42,510 bases of DNA from Desulfobacteraceae bacterium (GCA_027068085.1 JAMOUQ010000063.1:1-42510), one strand, 5' to 3'. Counted from the first letter of the stretch, positions 1 through 8,366 are shown. The notes: generated by a model from the sequence alone, not told the origin. Numbers and translations: made by a program.

Positions 1-1
1 A

Positions 2-835
2 AAAGACAACAGCACCGTTGTGCTGGGCGGCCTGATCGACGACGCCACTTCTAAAACCGACTACCGGGTGCCCTGCCTGGGCGCGATACCCGGGCTTGGC
101 TGGCTGTTCCGCTCCACTTCCAAAGGGCGGATGAAAAGCAACCTTTACGTATTCCTTACTCCCCGGGTCATCAAGACACCCGAGGAAGCCGCATCGGTCT
201 ACAAACGTAAAAAGAACCAGATCGACATCATCAGGGGCGGCAAGATAAAACTCTACAACGATTCGGACGGGCTTCCGGAAGAATCGACCCTTCCCGGCCC
301 CCCCCAGGTGGAATCATTCAAATACTCGCAAAACGAGGCCGGCCGGCCGGCTGCCGCCGCAGCCAGGCCTGAACCGCCTTCGCGGCCGGCCACCTTGGAC
401 CAGCAGCCGGCTGCGGCCCGGGACCGACACCCGGCAGGCGGTCAGCAACCGGACAAAGCCCCGGAACCCGCCCCGGAGTCTTCGGTCCCGCTGCTGACTC
501 CGGCAGAGGTCCCCGAGCCGCCCGGGATCGAGCTTGCCGGCGGCACGGCGGCGGTTGCCGCAAAATCCGCGAAAGGTCCGGCAAACACGAAACCCGAAGC
601 CGGTCCTACCGGCTACACGGTCCAGGTGGCGTCCCTGAAGACGCCGGCCATAGCAGAACAGATGCTCGGCGAGCTCACCCGCAAAGGGTATCCGGCCTAT
701 ACGGTCCGGACCACCGCCAAGGGCGCCACCTGGTACAGGCTGAGGGTGGGTTATTTCGAAAGCCGCAAGGATGCCCTCGAGATGGCAAGCCGGCTGAAAA
801 CTGACCACTACCAGCCGATCCTGATCAAATTCTAG
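2..835 (+). CDS. gspD: Type II secretion secretin GspD, C-terminal part, with SPOR domain (partial)
   Basis: The window opens inside this gene; 277 residues are visible. The first ~85 carry the C-terminal secretin signature (VLGGLIDD, then CLGAIPGLGWLF, then LYVFLTPRVI), as in GspD, which forms the outer-membrane ring of the type II secretion system. A ~110-residue Pro/Ala/Glu-rich linker follows, and then a C-terminal SPOR-like domain of ~75 residues (begins YTVQVASLK, ends ILIKF). SPOR domains bind glycan strands stripped of stem peptides, typically at division sites. This extra domain is unusual for GspD. The gene stops 2 bases before gspE, so the two are probably co-transcribed. The secretin assignment is firm. 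GspD over PilQ is preferred because of the GspE neighbour, but a PilQ-type secretin is not fully excluded without the N-terminus. Confidence 0.88.
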   Translation, partial: KDNSTVVLGGLIDDATSKTDYRVPCLGAIPGLGWLFRSTSKGRMKSNLYVFLTPRVIKTPEEAASVYKRKKNQIDIIRGGKIKLYNDSDGLPEESTLPGPPQVESFKYSQNEAGRPAAAAARPEPPSRPATLDQQPAAARDRHPAGGQQPDKAPEPAPESSVPLLTPAEVPEPPGIELAGGTAAVAAKSAKGPANTKPEAGPTGYTVQVASLKTPAIAEQMLGELTRKGYPAYTVRTTAKGATWYRLRVGYFESRKDALEMASRLKTDHYQPILIKF

Positions 836-837
836 CC

Positions 838-2583
838 ATGCAAAGCGACCTCGTCCATATTCTCCGGAGCCGTTTCGGGGTCTCCGACAAAGATCTGGAA
901 ACGGCGGGCCGCCTGCAGCGTGAGAAAAACGCGCGCATCGACCGCCTGCTGCTGGAGCGCAAGGTGATCTCCGAGGCCCAGTTGCTGGAAGCATACAGCA
1001 TTCTTTTCGGGATGCACTTCTGGCCGGAACTGCCCCTGGAACAGATCGACAGCCGGTGGATTCAGAAAGTGCCGGTCAACTTCCTGCGCCGGCACCTGAT
1101 CATCCCCCTTCTGCTGCCCCGGGACAAGCCGCTTGCGGGCGGCAAGAAAACCGTTTCCCGCGCGGCCGGGGCCGATGACCAGAAAGTGTTCGTCGCCTTG
1201 AACGATCCGGCCGATTTTCAGCCCCTGGACGACCTCTGCCGGATGCTGGACATCCAGGACTGCCAGTTCATCCTTTCGACCCGGGAGTCGATCCTGACGG
1301 CCATAAACCTGGCTTTCGACCTGGGCCAGGACTCGGCCGAAAAGCTGGTCCAGGACATGGAAGAAAGCGAAGGGATGATCATCCAGAGCTTCGACGACGC
1401 GGCCGACCTGCTGGACGACACCAGCGACGCCCCCATCATCAAGCTGGTCAACCACATCATCTCCCAGTCCATCAAGGCCCGGGCAAGCGACATCCACATC
1501 GAGCCTTACCAGGACAGCTTCAAGGTCCGTTACCGGGTGGACGGCATCCTCTACGATCTGCTGACGCCTCCGCGCTGGATCCAGCCGGCCCTGACCTCCC
1601 GCATCAAGGTAATGGCCAAGCTCAACATAGCCGAAAAACGCCTGCCCCAGGACGGCCGCTTCGAAGTCAGGGTGGGAGAGAACATGATCGACGTGCGCGT
1701 CTCGACCCTGCCGACATCCTTCGGCGAAAGGGTCGTCATGCGCCTGCTCAACAAATCGGCCGCCGTCCTGGACCTTGCCGAGCTCGGCCTTTCAGACAGC
1801 CGCCTGGAACAACTGAAAGAACTGGTGAAATCGCCCAACGGCATCATCCTGGTCACCGGCCCGACCGGAAGCGGCAAGACAACGACCCTGTATTCGGTCC
1901 TGTCGTCCATCAACACGCCGGACATCAACATAATCACCATCGAAGACCCGGTGGAATACCAGTTGAAAGGCATCAGCCAGATCCAGGTCAACCCCAAGAT
2001 CGATCTCACCTTCGCCCGCGGCCTGCGCTCCATCGTACGCCAGGACCCGGACGTGATCCTGGTGGGTGAAATCCGGGACCGGGAAACGGCCGAGATAGCG
2101 GTCCAGTCCGCCCTGACCGGCCACCTGGTCTTTTCGACCCTCCACACCAACGATTCGGCCAGCGCCATCACCCGCCTGGTGGACATCGGGGTGGAGCCTT
2201 TCCTTATTTCTTCCTCGGTGATCGCCGTTATCGCCCAGCGCCTGGTGAGGGTGCTTTGCCCGGAATGCAAGCAGCCCTATGACCCCAAAGGCACTGCCGC
2301 GGCCCTGGGAATCACGGAAAAACAGCTCCGCGGCCATACCCTTTACCAGGCCATCGGCTGCGAGGCCTGCTTCAATACCGGCTACCGCGGCCGGGTGGGA
2401 ATCTTTGAAATCATGGTGCTGGGCCACGGCCTGAAAGCCCTCGTCCAGGAGACCTACGACTCACACCTGATAAAGCAGGAAGCCCTCAAATGGGGCATGG
2501 TTACCCTCCGTCAGGACGGGGTGGACAAAATTCTGAAAGGTATTACGACCATCGAAGAAGTTTTGAGGGTGACCCAGAAATGA
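838..2583 (+). CDS. gspE: Type II secretion / type IV pilus assembly ATPase GspE
   Basis: A 581-residue cytoplasmic hexameric ATPase that powers pseudopilus assembly. Seen: an N-terminal GspE/MshEN-type domain (~1-150), Walker A GPTGSGKTT (~341-349), the Asp box region around IITIEDPVEY, Walker B DPDVILVGEIRD (~402-413), the His box GHLVFSTLHTND, and a zinc-binding tetracysteine (CPEC near 475, then CEAC ~35 residues later), as in GspE and PilB. It begins 2 bases after the secretin stop. Its TGA overlaps the ATG of the next gene. Length is normal for GspE. PilB is the alternative name; the adjoining secretin favours a T2SS role. Confidence 0.93.
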   Translation: MQSDLVHILRSRFGVSDKDLETAGRLQREKNARIDRLLLERKVISEAQLLEAYSILFGMHFWPELPLEQIDSRWIQKVPVNFLRRHLIIPLLLPRDKPLAGGKKTVSRAAGADDQKVFVALNDPADFQPLDDLCRMLDIQDCQFILSTRESILTAINLAFDLGQDSAEKLVQDMEESEGMIIQSFDDAADLLDDTSDAPIIKLVNHIISQSIKARASDIHIEPYQDSFKVRYRVDGILYDLLTPPRWIQPALTSRIKVMAKLNIAEKRLPQDGRFEVRVGENMIDVRVSTLPTSFGERVVMRLLNKSAAVLDLAELGLSDSRLEQLKELVKSPNGIILVTGPTGSGKTTTLYSVLSSINTPDINIITIEDPVEYQLKGISQIQVNPKIDLTFARGLRSIVRQDPDVILVGEIRDRETAEIAVQSALTGHLVFSTLHTNDSASAITRLVDIGVEPFLISSSVIAVIAQRLVRVLCPECKQPYDPKGTAAALGITEKQLRGHTLYQAIGCEACFNTGYRGRVGIFEIMVLGHGLKALVQETYDSHLIKQEALKWGMVTLRQDGVDKILKGITTIEEVLRVTQK

Positions 2584-2975
2584 GGGCACTGCAAAGAATC
2601 CGCGATCTTGGCCGCGGCAATGCCGGTCTGGTTGTCTTCCTGATCGCCTTCACCTTGTGGTCCGCCGCCCCGGCCCTTGCCGGCGACCGGGAAAGCGCAA
2701 CCGGAGGCAGTCTGGTAAGCTCGCTCGATTTGATAAGATCGGTTCTGACCAGGGCCGATTCGGACCGCTGCCCCATGGCCCCGAGCTGTTCGGCTTACGC
2801 CCGCCGGGCCTTCAGGCGCCACGGGGCCCTGACCGGATGGATAATGACCTGCGACCGCCTGCTGCGCTGCGGTCGTGACGAAAAGCGGCTGGCGCCCAGA
2901 ATCCGTATCAACGGCAGGATTTTCATCTATGACCCTATCGAGAACAACGATTTCTGGTGGTCAAAGAAAAAATAG
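2580..2975 (+). CDS. YidD-like (membrane protein insertion efficiency factor) protein with signal peptide
   Basis: 131 residues. The start chosen is the ATG that overlaps the gspE stop (ATGA), which suggests translational coupling. Residues ~12-36 are hydrophobic and end ALA, a likely signal peptide or anchor. The YidD (DUF37) core follows: CPMAPSCSAYA, an HG-x4-GW stretch, then RLLRCG, matching the family's three conserved Cys and the RLxRC motif. Ordinary YidD is a small cytoplasmic membrane-associated protein beside yidC, rnpA and rpmH. This copy has an N-terminal export-like segment and sits behind secretion genes, so its job may differ. The next gene encodes a TPR/DUF5683 protein. Family call good, function inferred. 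Confidence 0.8.
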   Translation: MRALQRIRDLGRGNAGLVVFLIAFTLWSAAPALAGDRESATGGSLVSSLDLIRSVLTRADSDRCPMAPSCSAYARRAFRRHGALTGWIMTCDRLLRCGRDEKRLAPRIRINGRIFIYDPIENNDFWWSKKK

Positions 2976-3000
2976 GCCCGCCACCGGTTTCAACCGCCTG

Positions 3001-3927
3001 ATGCTCCGGACAATCGTCTTCTGCCTGGTTTCGGCCTGCCTGCCCCTGGCGGCGGCAGCCCTGGAAATCGATGCCGACAGCCAGTATTCCTTTGCCCGGC
3101 AGTTGTTTGCGAATCAACAGTACCTGAGGGCCGCCGCCGAATTCCAGCGCTTCGTATTCTTTTTTCCCCGCGACTCCAGGGTTCCCGAAGCCGGTCTCAG
3201 AATCGCCCGGGCCTATCTGCATGCCGGCCGGTACCGGCAGGCTCTGAAGGCCGCCGACAAGCTCGCTCACGCGGGTTACGGCCATCAGATCACCGCCAGG
3301 GCTTATTTCCTCATCAGCCGGTGCTACCAGCTGATGAACTCTCCCACCCAGGCCATTGCCACCCTGCACAACCTGACCACCCTGGTGCGGGACCCGGCCA
3401 TCGACGACCAGGTGGCCTACAGGCTCGGCTGGATCTACCTTGAACAGGGCAACTGGGAAAAGGCCCGCGAGTCATTCGAAAAAGTCGGCCCCGAACGTAG
3501 ACCGGACCTGGGCATAGACCCCATTTTGACCGATCTTTCGCGGGCCGATGATCTGCCCCGCAAAAATCCCACCCTCGCAGGGGTCCTTTCCCTGGTGCCC
3601 GGAGGCGGACAGCTCTATTGCCGCAGGTACCAGGACGCCCTGATAGCTTTCGGTGTCAACGCCGGACTCGTCTGGGCCGCCTGGGAATCCTTCGACGAAG
3701 GCCACCAGGCCCTGGGGACGCTTATCTCCTTTGTCGCCCTCGGCTTTTACATGGGCAATATCTACGGCGCGGTCACAGACGCCCACAAATTCAACCGGCA
3801 GCAGACAGGGCGTTTTGTGGATACCATGCGCAGGCGCCATCTCGATGATCGCGGCTTTGTCTATTTCCGCCACCCGGGCCACGGGGCGCCGGCTGCACCG
3901 GCCCTGGCCCTCAGGATAACATTTTAA
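3001..3927 (+). CDS. TPR protein with C-terminal DUF5683-like membrane domain
   Basis: 308 residues from the ATG that gives a clean signal peptide (MLRTIVFCLV...AAALE). Residues ~25-190 form TPR-like helical repeats (YSFARQLFANQQYLRAA, ARAYLHAGRYRQA, GWIYLEQGNWEKA) similar to outer-membrane assembly TPR proteins. The C-terminal part (~200-270) holds NPTLAGVLSLVPGGGQLY and a Gly/Ala-rich hydrophobic pair of helices, the pattern of DUF5683 membrane proteins. It starts 25 bases after the YidD-like gene. No enzymatic motif is visible. It is probably a periplasmic or inner-membrane scaffold; its link to secretion is only by neighbourhood. Confidence 0.75.
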   Translation: MLRTIVFCLVSACLPLAAAALEIDADSQYSFARQLFANQQYLRAAAEFQRFVFFFPRDSRVPEAGLRIARAYLHAGRYRQALKAADKLAHAGYGHQITARAYFLISRCYQLMNSPTQAIATLHNLTTLVRDPAIDDQVAYRLGWIYLEQGNWEKARESFEKVGPERRPDLGIDPILTDLSRADDLPRKNPTLAGVLSLVPGGGQLYCRRYQDALIAFGVNAGLVWAAWESFDEGHQALGTLISFVALGFYMGNIYGAVTDAHKFNRQQTGRFVDTMRRRHLDDRGFVYFRHPGHGAPAAPALALRITF

Positions 3928-3946
3928 AAGTGTCGGCAAGACTGTC

Positions 3947-4918
3947 ATGGTGTCACTTCGCGCTTTAACACCGATTGTCAAATGGCTGATCATAGCGGCC
4001 GTCTTCGTCGTTGTGGCCGGGCTGAGCGCCTACTTCACGGTCAACCTGCTGGTGGGCAGCCAGGATACGGTGATAGTGCCCGGGCTGAAGGGCAAAGACA
4101 TCGTCTACTGCCTGGAGATCCTGTCCGACCTGGGCCTCAACACCAGGGTGGAGGGTGTTGAATTCGACGCCCGGGTACCCAAGAACCACGTCATCTTTCA
4201 AAACCCGGAACCCGGCAGCCTGATAAAGAAAGGCCGGGATGTCAGGCTGGTGCTGTCCAAGGGTCCTTCCACGGTGGTCGTTCCCAGGCTGGCCGGAATT
4301 CCGGTAATCAAGGGGCGCATCATTCTGGAAGAAAACGGCCTGCGCCCGGGCAAGATAACCAGGGTGTATGACTGTGACCAGCCCCGGGGGATGATCCTGG
4401 CCCAGTATCCGCCCTGTTCCGCCACGGTTAAACGCGGCCGCCGCCTCGACCTGCTCGTCAGCCTCGGGCCGGAACCGGTCAAAACCACCATGATCGACGT
4501 CACCGGGATCGATCTTTCCAAGGCAATGATAAAACTGGACGCAGCCCGCCTGTCCCTGGGCGCCATCAAGAACGTTTTCAATGCCGATCTGGCAGACGGC
4601 AACGTGATCAGGCAGGTTCCCGACGCCGGCTTTCCGGTGATCCTTGGTACGGCCGTGGATCTGGTGGTCAACCGTCACAAGAAAACCGGCAACGAGACCG
4701 GCAAGCCCGCCATCGGCCTGTTCCGCTACCGGGCCCCCCAGGGTTTTCTGAACCGTCACGTCAAAGTCCTGGTGAGCCGGCCCGGCAGCACCATTACCAT
4801 GCTGGATGAATATCTCAGGCCCGGACAGAGCGTCTGGCTCCTGATCGACCGCAGCCAACCGGCGACCGTTTCCCTCTACGTGGACGGTGAACTCACCTCC
4901 ATGGAATTTTTCGATTGA
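3947..4918 (+). CDS. Membrane-anchored PASTA-repeat protein
   Basis: 323 residues. One N-terminal membrane span (~12-36) is followed by three consecutive PASTA repeats (~43-105, ~107-175, ~176-240), each with the typical VP-x-L/V-x-G start and a G-x-V-x-L-V-x-S-x-G ending. PASTA repeats bind peptidoglycan or muropeptides and usually follow a Ser/Thr kinase or a penicillin-binding domain, but here neither is present. A ~75-residue C-terminal tail after the third repeat has no recognised family. The gene begins 19 bases after the TPR gene and is followed by rpe after a 122-base gap. A role in envelope sensing or anchoring is inferred. Confidence 0.83.
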   Translation: MVSLRALTPIVKWLIIAAVFVVVAGLSAYFTVNLLVGSQDTVIVPGLKGKDIVYCLEILSDLGLNTRVEGVEFDARVPKNHVIFQNPEPGSLIKKGRDVRLVLSKGPSTVVVPRLAGIPVIKGRIILEENGLRPGKITRVYDCDQPRGMILAQYPPCSATVKRGRRLDLLVSLGPEPVKTTMIDVTGIDLSKAMIKLDAARLSLGAIKNVFNADLADGNVIRQVPDAGFPVILGTAVDLVVNRHKKTGNETGKPAIGLFRYRAPQGFLNRHVKVLVSRPGSTITMLDEYLRPGQSVWLLIDRSQPATVSLYVDGELTSMEFFD

Positions 4919-5040
4919 CGCCCGGCTAAAAAGCAGTCTAAGTCCCTGGCAGAACATTTGCACCGGCCCCCCGCGAAAAAAAGGGGGGCGATATCAACCG
5001 GCTGCCGGTGGCCAGCCTCAAACCAGGAAAGTCTTTCATT

Positions 5041-5703
5041 ATGCCGAAACTGATTGCGCCTTCTATTTTATCTGCGGACTTTGCCCGGCTTGGCGAAGAA
5101 GTCAAAGCCGTGGACGAGGCCGGGGCCGACTGGATCCACATAGACGTGATGGACGGTCACTTCGTTCCCAACATAACCATGGGACCGCTGGTGGTGAAAG
5201 CGGTACGCCGCAGCACCGGCCTGCCCCTGGACGTTCACCTTATGATCCAGCAGCCGGACAGTTACATCGAGGCTTTCGCCCGGGCCGGGGCCGACCTGAT
5301 ATCTGTCCAGGTGGAGACCTGCCCCCACCTGCAACGCACCCTGAACCTGATCCGCGGGCTCGGGAAAAAAGCCGGTGCCGTCCTCAACCCTGCAACCCCC
5401 GCCGAAACCCTGCGCTGGGTTCTTCCGGACCTTGATTTCATCCTCGTGATGAGCGTCAACCCCGGTTTCGGCGGCCAGAGTTTCATCCGTCAAAGCCTGG
5501 ACAAGATCTCCGGCATCAGACAGATGCTGGAGCCGGCCGGACACGATATCATGATCCAGGTGGACGGCGGCATCAATGCCGACACCATTGCCGGGGCCGC
5601 CGCTGCCGGAGCGGACGTCTTCGTGGCCGGATCGGCCATTTTCGGTTCGCAGGACTACGCCGCTACAATCAAAAAATTCCGCGAACTGATGTCCGGGACC
5701 TGA
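5041..5703 (+). CDS. rpe: Ribulose-phosphate 3-epimerase
   Basis: 220 residues, the usual length. It interconverts D-ribulose 5-phosphate and D-xylulose 5-phosphate in the pentose phosphate pathway. Family marks: [15 protein letters not shown] at the N-terminus, [14 protein letters not shown] with the metal-binding His/Asp, [18 protein letters not shown], and VDGGIN with the second catalytic Asp. The ATG at 5041 is chosen over one 33 bases upstream because a Shine-Dalgarno sequence AGGAAAG (5025-5031) precedes it and the protein then starts at the conserved family N-terminus. aroQ follows after 35 bases on the same strand. Confidence 0.96.
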   Translation: MPKLIAPSILSADFARLGEEVKAVDEAGADWIHIDVMDGHFVPNITMGPLVVKAVRRSTGLPLDVHLMIQQPDSYIEAFARAGADLISVQVETCPHLQRTLNLIRGLGKKAGAVLNPATPAETLRWVLPDLDFILVMSVNPGFGGQSFIRQSLDKISGIRQMLEPAGHDIMIQVDGGINADTIAGAAAAGADVFVAGSAIFGSQDYAATIKKFRELMSGT

Positions 5704-5738
5704 CAAGGGGCCGTGCCGGCCCAGGCGGGGGATTCCAA

Positions 5739-6179
5739 ATGGAAGAATTGAAGCAGGTACTCGTAATCCACGGCCCGAACCTCAACCTCCTGGGAAAAAG
5801 GGAGGTGGACATCTACGGCAGGACCGGTCTGGCCGCCATCGACAAGCGCCTGAAAGAACTGGGGCGGAAGCTGCGGCTCGAAGTTGAGACTTTTCAGTCC
5901 AACCACGAAGGCGCCATCGTCGACAGGATCCAGGCCGCCATGGGAGTATGCCGGGGCCTGATCATCAACCCGGCGGCCTATACACACACCAGCATCGCCA
6001 TCCGGGACGCCGTCCTTGCCCTGGACCTTCCCGCCATCGAGGTTCATCTGTCCAACATTTACGGACGGGAGCCTTTCAGACAGAAATCCATGCTGGCAGA
6101 TGTGGTCACGGGGCAGATCGGCGGACTTGGGCCGCTGGGTTACGAATTGGCCCTGAGGGCGATGGCCTCTTTGCTCTGA
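5739..6179 (+). CDS. aroQ: Type II 3-dehydroquinate dehydratase
   Basis: 146 residues, typical for the dodecameric class II enzyme that converts 3-dehydroquinate to 3-dehydroshikimate in the shikimate pathway. Marks: VIHGPNLNLLGKRE at the N-terminus, QSNHEGAIVDRIQ, IINPAAYTHTSIAIRDA, and IEVHLSNIYGREPFR. In this family the first of these contributes catalytic Asn/Arg residues and the lid Tyr follows in DIYGR, which is also present. A G-run (GGGGG) lies ~9 bases before the ATG. The gene probably shares a transcript with rpe. It converges on the cold-shock gene with only 5 bases between the stops. Confidence 0.96.
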   Translation: MEELKQVLVIHGPNLNLLGKREVDIYGRTGLAAIDKRLKELGRKLRLEVETFQSNHEGAIVDRIQAAMGVCRGLIINPAAYTHTSIAIRDAVLALDLPAIEVHLSNIYGREPFRQKSMLADVVTGQIGGLGPLGYELALRAMASLL

Positions 6180-6184
6180 TCGGC

Positions 6185-6388
6185 TCAGGAAAGCCTGCGG
6201 ACCTTCCTGGCCTCCATCCCCCGTTTGGTCATCACCACTTCGAAAGAGACCCGCTCTCCCCTGATCAGGGTTTTGTGCCCGGCCATTTCAATGGAAGAAT
6301 GATGGACGAAGACGTCTTCACCGTCATCGCTGCGGATGAATCCTATGCCTTCTTCATCGTTGAACCAGCTGACTGCTCCCTGTGTCAT
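6185..6388 (-). CDS. Cold-shock domain protein (Csp family)
   Basis: 67 residues, the standard size of a one-domain CspA-type RNA/DNA-binding protein. It shows GAVSWFNDEEGIGFI (RNP1-like), DVFVHHSSIE (RNP2-like) and a C-terminal VSFEVVMTKRGMEA strand. RNP1 is usually KGFGFI, whereas here it reads EGIGFI, a mild departure. The ATG at 6388 is chosen because GGAGG lies just upstream and the family start (MTQGAVSWF) follows. The 241-base space upstream separates it from the divergent yvcK gene and contains a perfect 19-base palindrome. Confidence 0.93.
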   Translation of the reverse strand: MTQGAVSWFNDEEGIGFIRSDDGEDVFVHHSSIEMAGHKTLIRGERVSFEVVMTKRGMEARKVRRLS

Positions 6389-6629
6389 AACCCTCCTTTC
6401 CTTTGTCCTTTCTGCGGGAGTGTTCCTGTTGCAGCCATGAAACATGTTTGTCTCAGGCAGGCGATAATGTCAATAAAAATCATATGTTGTGACTGCGGTG
6501 AAAATCACCGCATCAAAAGCGGGCGGCTTTTACGGGCACCGGGCCCGACAGGTCTTGCGGCTTTGCAAAATTATCGATATTCTGGGAAAACACTCTGGAC
6601 CGCTCAGGTAAAAGGATGAATCCGAAGCC
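6389..6629. promoter_or_regulatory. Divergent intergenic region between csp and yvcK, with 19-base palindrome
   Basis: This 241-base divergent spacer should hold promoters for both genes. At 6494-6512 is a perfect inverted repeat, TGCGGTGA-AAA-TCACCGCA (8-bp arms, 3-base centre), which could be an operator or an RNA hairpin. A TTGACA lies at about 6466-6471 on the - strand, but no good -10 follows at normal spacing, so no promoter is asserted. An AAAGGA sequence (6611-6616) lies ~13 bases before the yvcK ATG. Confidence 0.45.
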
Positions 6630-7646
6630 ATGACCCATACCAGGAAAATCGTCACCATCGGCGGCGGAAGCGGACACTTCACCCTGCTTTCCGGACTGCG
6701 CAACCTGAAATCCGTCGCCATCAGCGCCGTTGTTTCCATGGTGGACAGCGGCGGGAGCACCGGACGGCTGAGGGACGAGTTCGGCACATTGCCGCCGGGC
6801 GACATCCTCAAGTGCATCCTGGCCCTTTCGCCCCACCAGGACGTGGTGCGCCAGATCCTGCAGAAAAGATTCCAGGCCGACCGCCGGCTGCGGGGTCACA
6901 ACGCCGGCAACATGCTCCTTACCATGCTTTCCCGTTACACCGGCAGCTTCCCTTCCGGCATCCAGGCCCTGGCCGAAATCCTCAATGCCCGCGGAGCGAT
7001 CCTGCCGGTTACCATCGACCGGGCGACCCTGGTGGCCGAACTAACCGACGGAACGCGGATTTTCGGGGAAAGGGCCATCGACATGCCCCGGGGAACCCAG
7101 CGGGAAAAGATACGCGACGTCTACCTTGTTCCTCACCACAGCGACTGCATCAGGGTATACCCGCCGGTAATCGATGCCATCATGGCCGCCGACTTCGTGA
7201 TCATCGGGCCGGGAGATCTGTTCACCAGTATCATTTCCAACCTGATAGTTCCCGGCGTGGCCGAGGCCCTGCAGCAAACCGGGGCCCGCCTTATCTATGT
7301 CCTCAACATAATGACCAAGTTCGGCGAAACCAACAACTTCCGGGGAAAGGACTTTGTCAGCCGGCTGGAAAGTTTTACCGGCCGGCCCATGGACATGGTG
7401 GTCTACAACACCCAGGACCCAGGCCGGCAGCTGCTGGAACGCTACCGCCCCCAGAAAGCCGAGCTGGTCCGGCTGGACCCCGAAGACCCTTTCTGGCAGG
7501 ACCGCGTCCTGGTTGCCGGCAAACTGCTGGAAACATCCGGCGGCCTCATCCGCCACAATTCCGGAAAGCTCGCCAGGCTGCTGGATTCCATTTTCAAATC
7601 AGGTCCGTCCTGCCAGACAGACAGCCAAAAGAAGCGGTCAACCTGA
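6630..7646 (+). CDS. YvcK/CofD-family gluconeogenesis factor
   Basis: 338 residues. The fold is shared with CofD (2-phospho-L-lactate transferase), but YvcK proteins act in carbon-source adaptation and cell-shape or peptidoglycan control and bind UDP-sugars in Bacillus. Seen: VTIGGGSGHFTLLSGLR at the N-terminus, VSMVDSGGSTGRLRDEFG, PPGDILKCILAL, GHNAGNMLL, and GPGDLFTSIISNL. These are the family's nucleotide-binding landmarks. No coenzyme F420 genes are nearby, so the YvcK role is preferred over CofD. It converges on ispD with a 12-base gap that contains a short AAGACT/AGTCTT stem (7651-7666). Confidence 0.88.
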   Translation: MTHTRKIVTIGGGSGHFTLLSGLRNLKSVAISAVVSMVDSGGSTGRLRDEFGTLPPGDILKCILALSPHQDVVRQILQKRFQADRRLRGHNAGNMLLTMLSRYTGSFPSGIQALAEILNARGAILPVTIDRATLVAELTDGTRIFGERAIDMPRGTQREKIRDVYLVPHHSDCIRVYPPVIDAIMAADFVIIGPGDLFTSIISNLIVPGVAEALQQTGARLIYVLNIMTKFGETNNFRGKDFVSRLESFTGRPMDMVVYNTQDPGRQLLERYRPQKAELVRLDPEDPFWQDRVLVAGKLLETSGGLIRHNSGKLARLLDSIFKSGPSCQTDSQKKRST

Positions 7647-7658
7647 TCGCAAGACTGC

Positions 7659-8366
7659 TTAGTCTTTGACGTTCCGGCGGGATTTCAGGATAAGCTCGGC
7701 CAGGGCCAGATCCACGGGAAAGGTGATCTTGATATTGTCAGGGTCGCCGGCAACAGACGCCACCCTGATCCCCATCATCTCCGCCAGGCAAGAATCGTCA
7801 GTGGCCCTGAGCCCCGCCTGCCGGGCACGCTCATGGGCCTGGCGGATCAGTCTGAGGCTGAAGGCCTGAGGAGTTTGGGCAAGGCCGAGTTTTTGGCGGG
7901 CAATGGTCTGAACCACCTCGCCGGCGCCGCCTATTTCCTTGACCGTCTCCCGGGGCTCCAGCACCGGCAGACAGGCTCCCCGGCGTCCGGCGCCCTCGAT
8001 GCACCTGGCAATCAGCTCCGGTGTGATCAGGGGCCTGGCACCGTCATGGATGAGGACGAGATCGTCTTCAGTGACATCTTCCGGCAGGGCGGACAGGCCG
8101 TTGAAAACAGACTCCTGGCGGTGGGCGCCGCCTTCCACCAGCTGAGGCGGGCGAATATCCCCGAGGTGGGGAAAGACCAGCTGCCGGAAGCGCTCCCGGT
8201 CCCCGGGAGGAAGGACCACCACCGTGCGGTCCACCAGGGCGACGGAGGCAAAAGCCTCCAGGCTGTGGACGATAAGGGGCCGGCCCTGAAGCTCGAGGTA
8301 TTGCTTGGGCGTGGAAGTTTGCATGCGGTCGCCCCTGCCGGCGGCCACGATGACAGCGGCAATCAT
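7659..8366 (-). CDS. ispD: 2-C-methyl-D-erythritol 4-phosphate cytidylyltransferase
   Basis: 235 residues. It forms CDP-methylerythritol from MEP and CTP, the third step of the MEP isoprenoid pathway. Marks: AAVIVAAGRGDRM (CTP-binding loop), KQYLELQGRPLIVHSLE, VLIHDGARPLI, and QTPQAFSLRLI followed by TDDSCLAE. The ATG at 8366 overlaps the stop of the upstream HPr-domain gene (ATGA), pointing to coupling. No ispF is fused or adjacent in the window; ispDF fusions occur in some relatives. It is the last gene of the nif3-rnpB-suf-HPr-ispD block. Confidence 0.95.
   Translation of the reverse strand: MIAAVIVAAGRGDRMQTSTPKQYLELQGRPLIVHSLEAFASVALVDRTVVVLPPGDRERFRQLVFPHLGDIRPPQLVEGGAHRQESVFNGLSALPEDVTEDDLVLIHDGARPLITPELIARCIEGAGRRGACLPVLEPRETVKEIGGAGEVVQTIARQKLGLAQTPQAFSLRLIRQAHERARQAGLRATDDSCLAEMMGIRVASVAGDPDNIKITFPVDLALAELILKSRRNVKD

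Noticed and set aside
4947-4962. Sigma-54-like site TGGCAGAACATTTGCA before rpe
   Set aside because: Spacing fits and 10 of 12 positions match, but about three such chance matches are expected in a window of this size, and rpe-aroQ is not a usual RpoN target.
4967-4989. C-run/G-run hairpin before rpe
   Set aside because: A 7-bp GC stem around an A-rich loop, but no T-run follows, so it is not called a terminator.
6467-6619. Possible 50-residue gene (MSIKIICCDCGEN...) ahead of yvcK
   Set aside because: It has a weak AGG-type ribosome site and one CxxC, but it overlaps the palindrome and the csp regulatory region and has no visible family. Coding is not supported.
7651-7666. Short stem AAGACT-GCTT-AGTCTT between convergent yvcK and ispD
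   Set aside because: Only 6 bp, AT-rich, and no T-run on either strand. Too weak to call.
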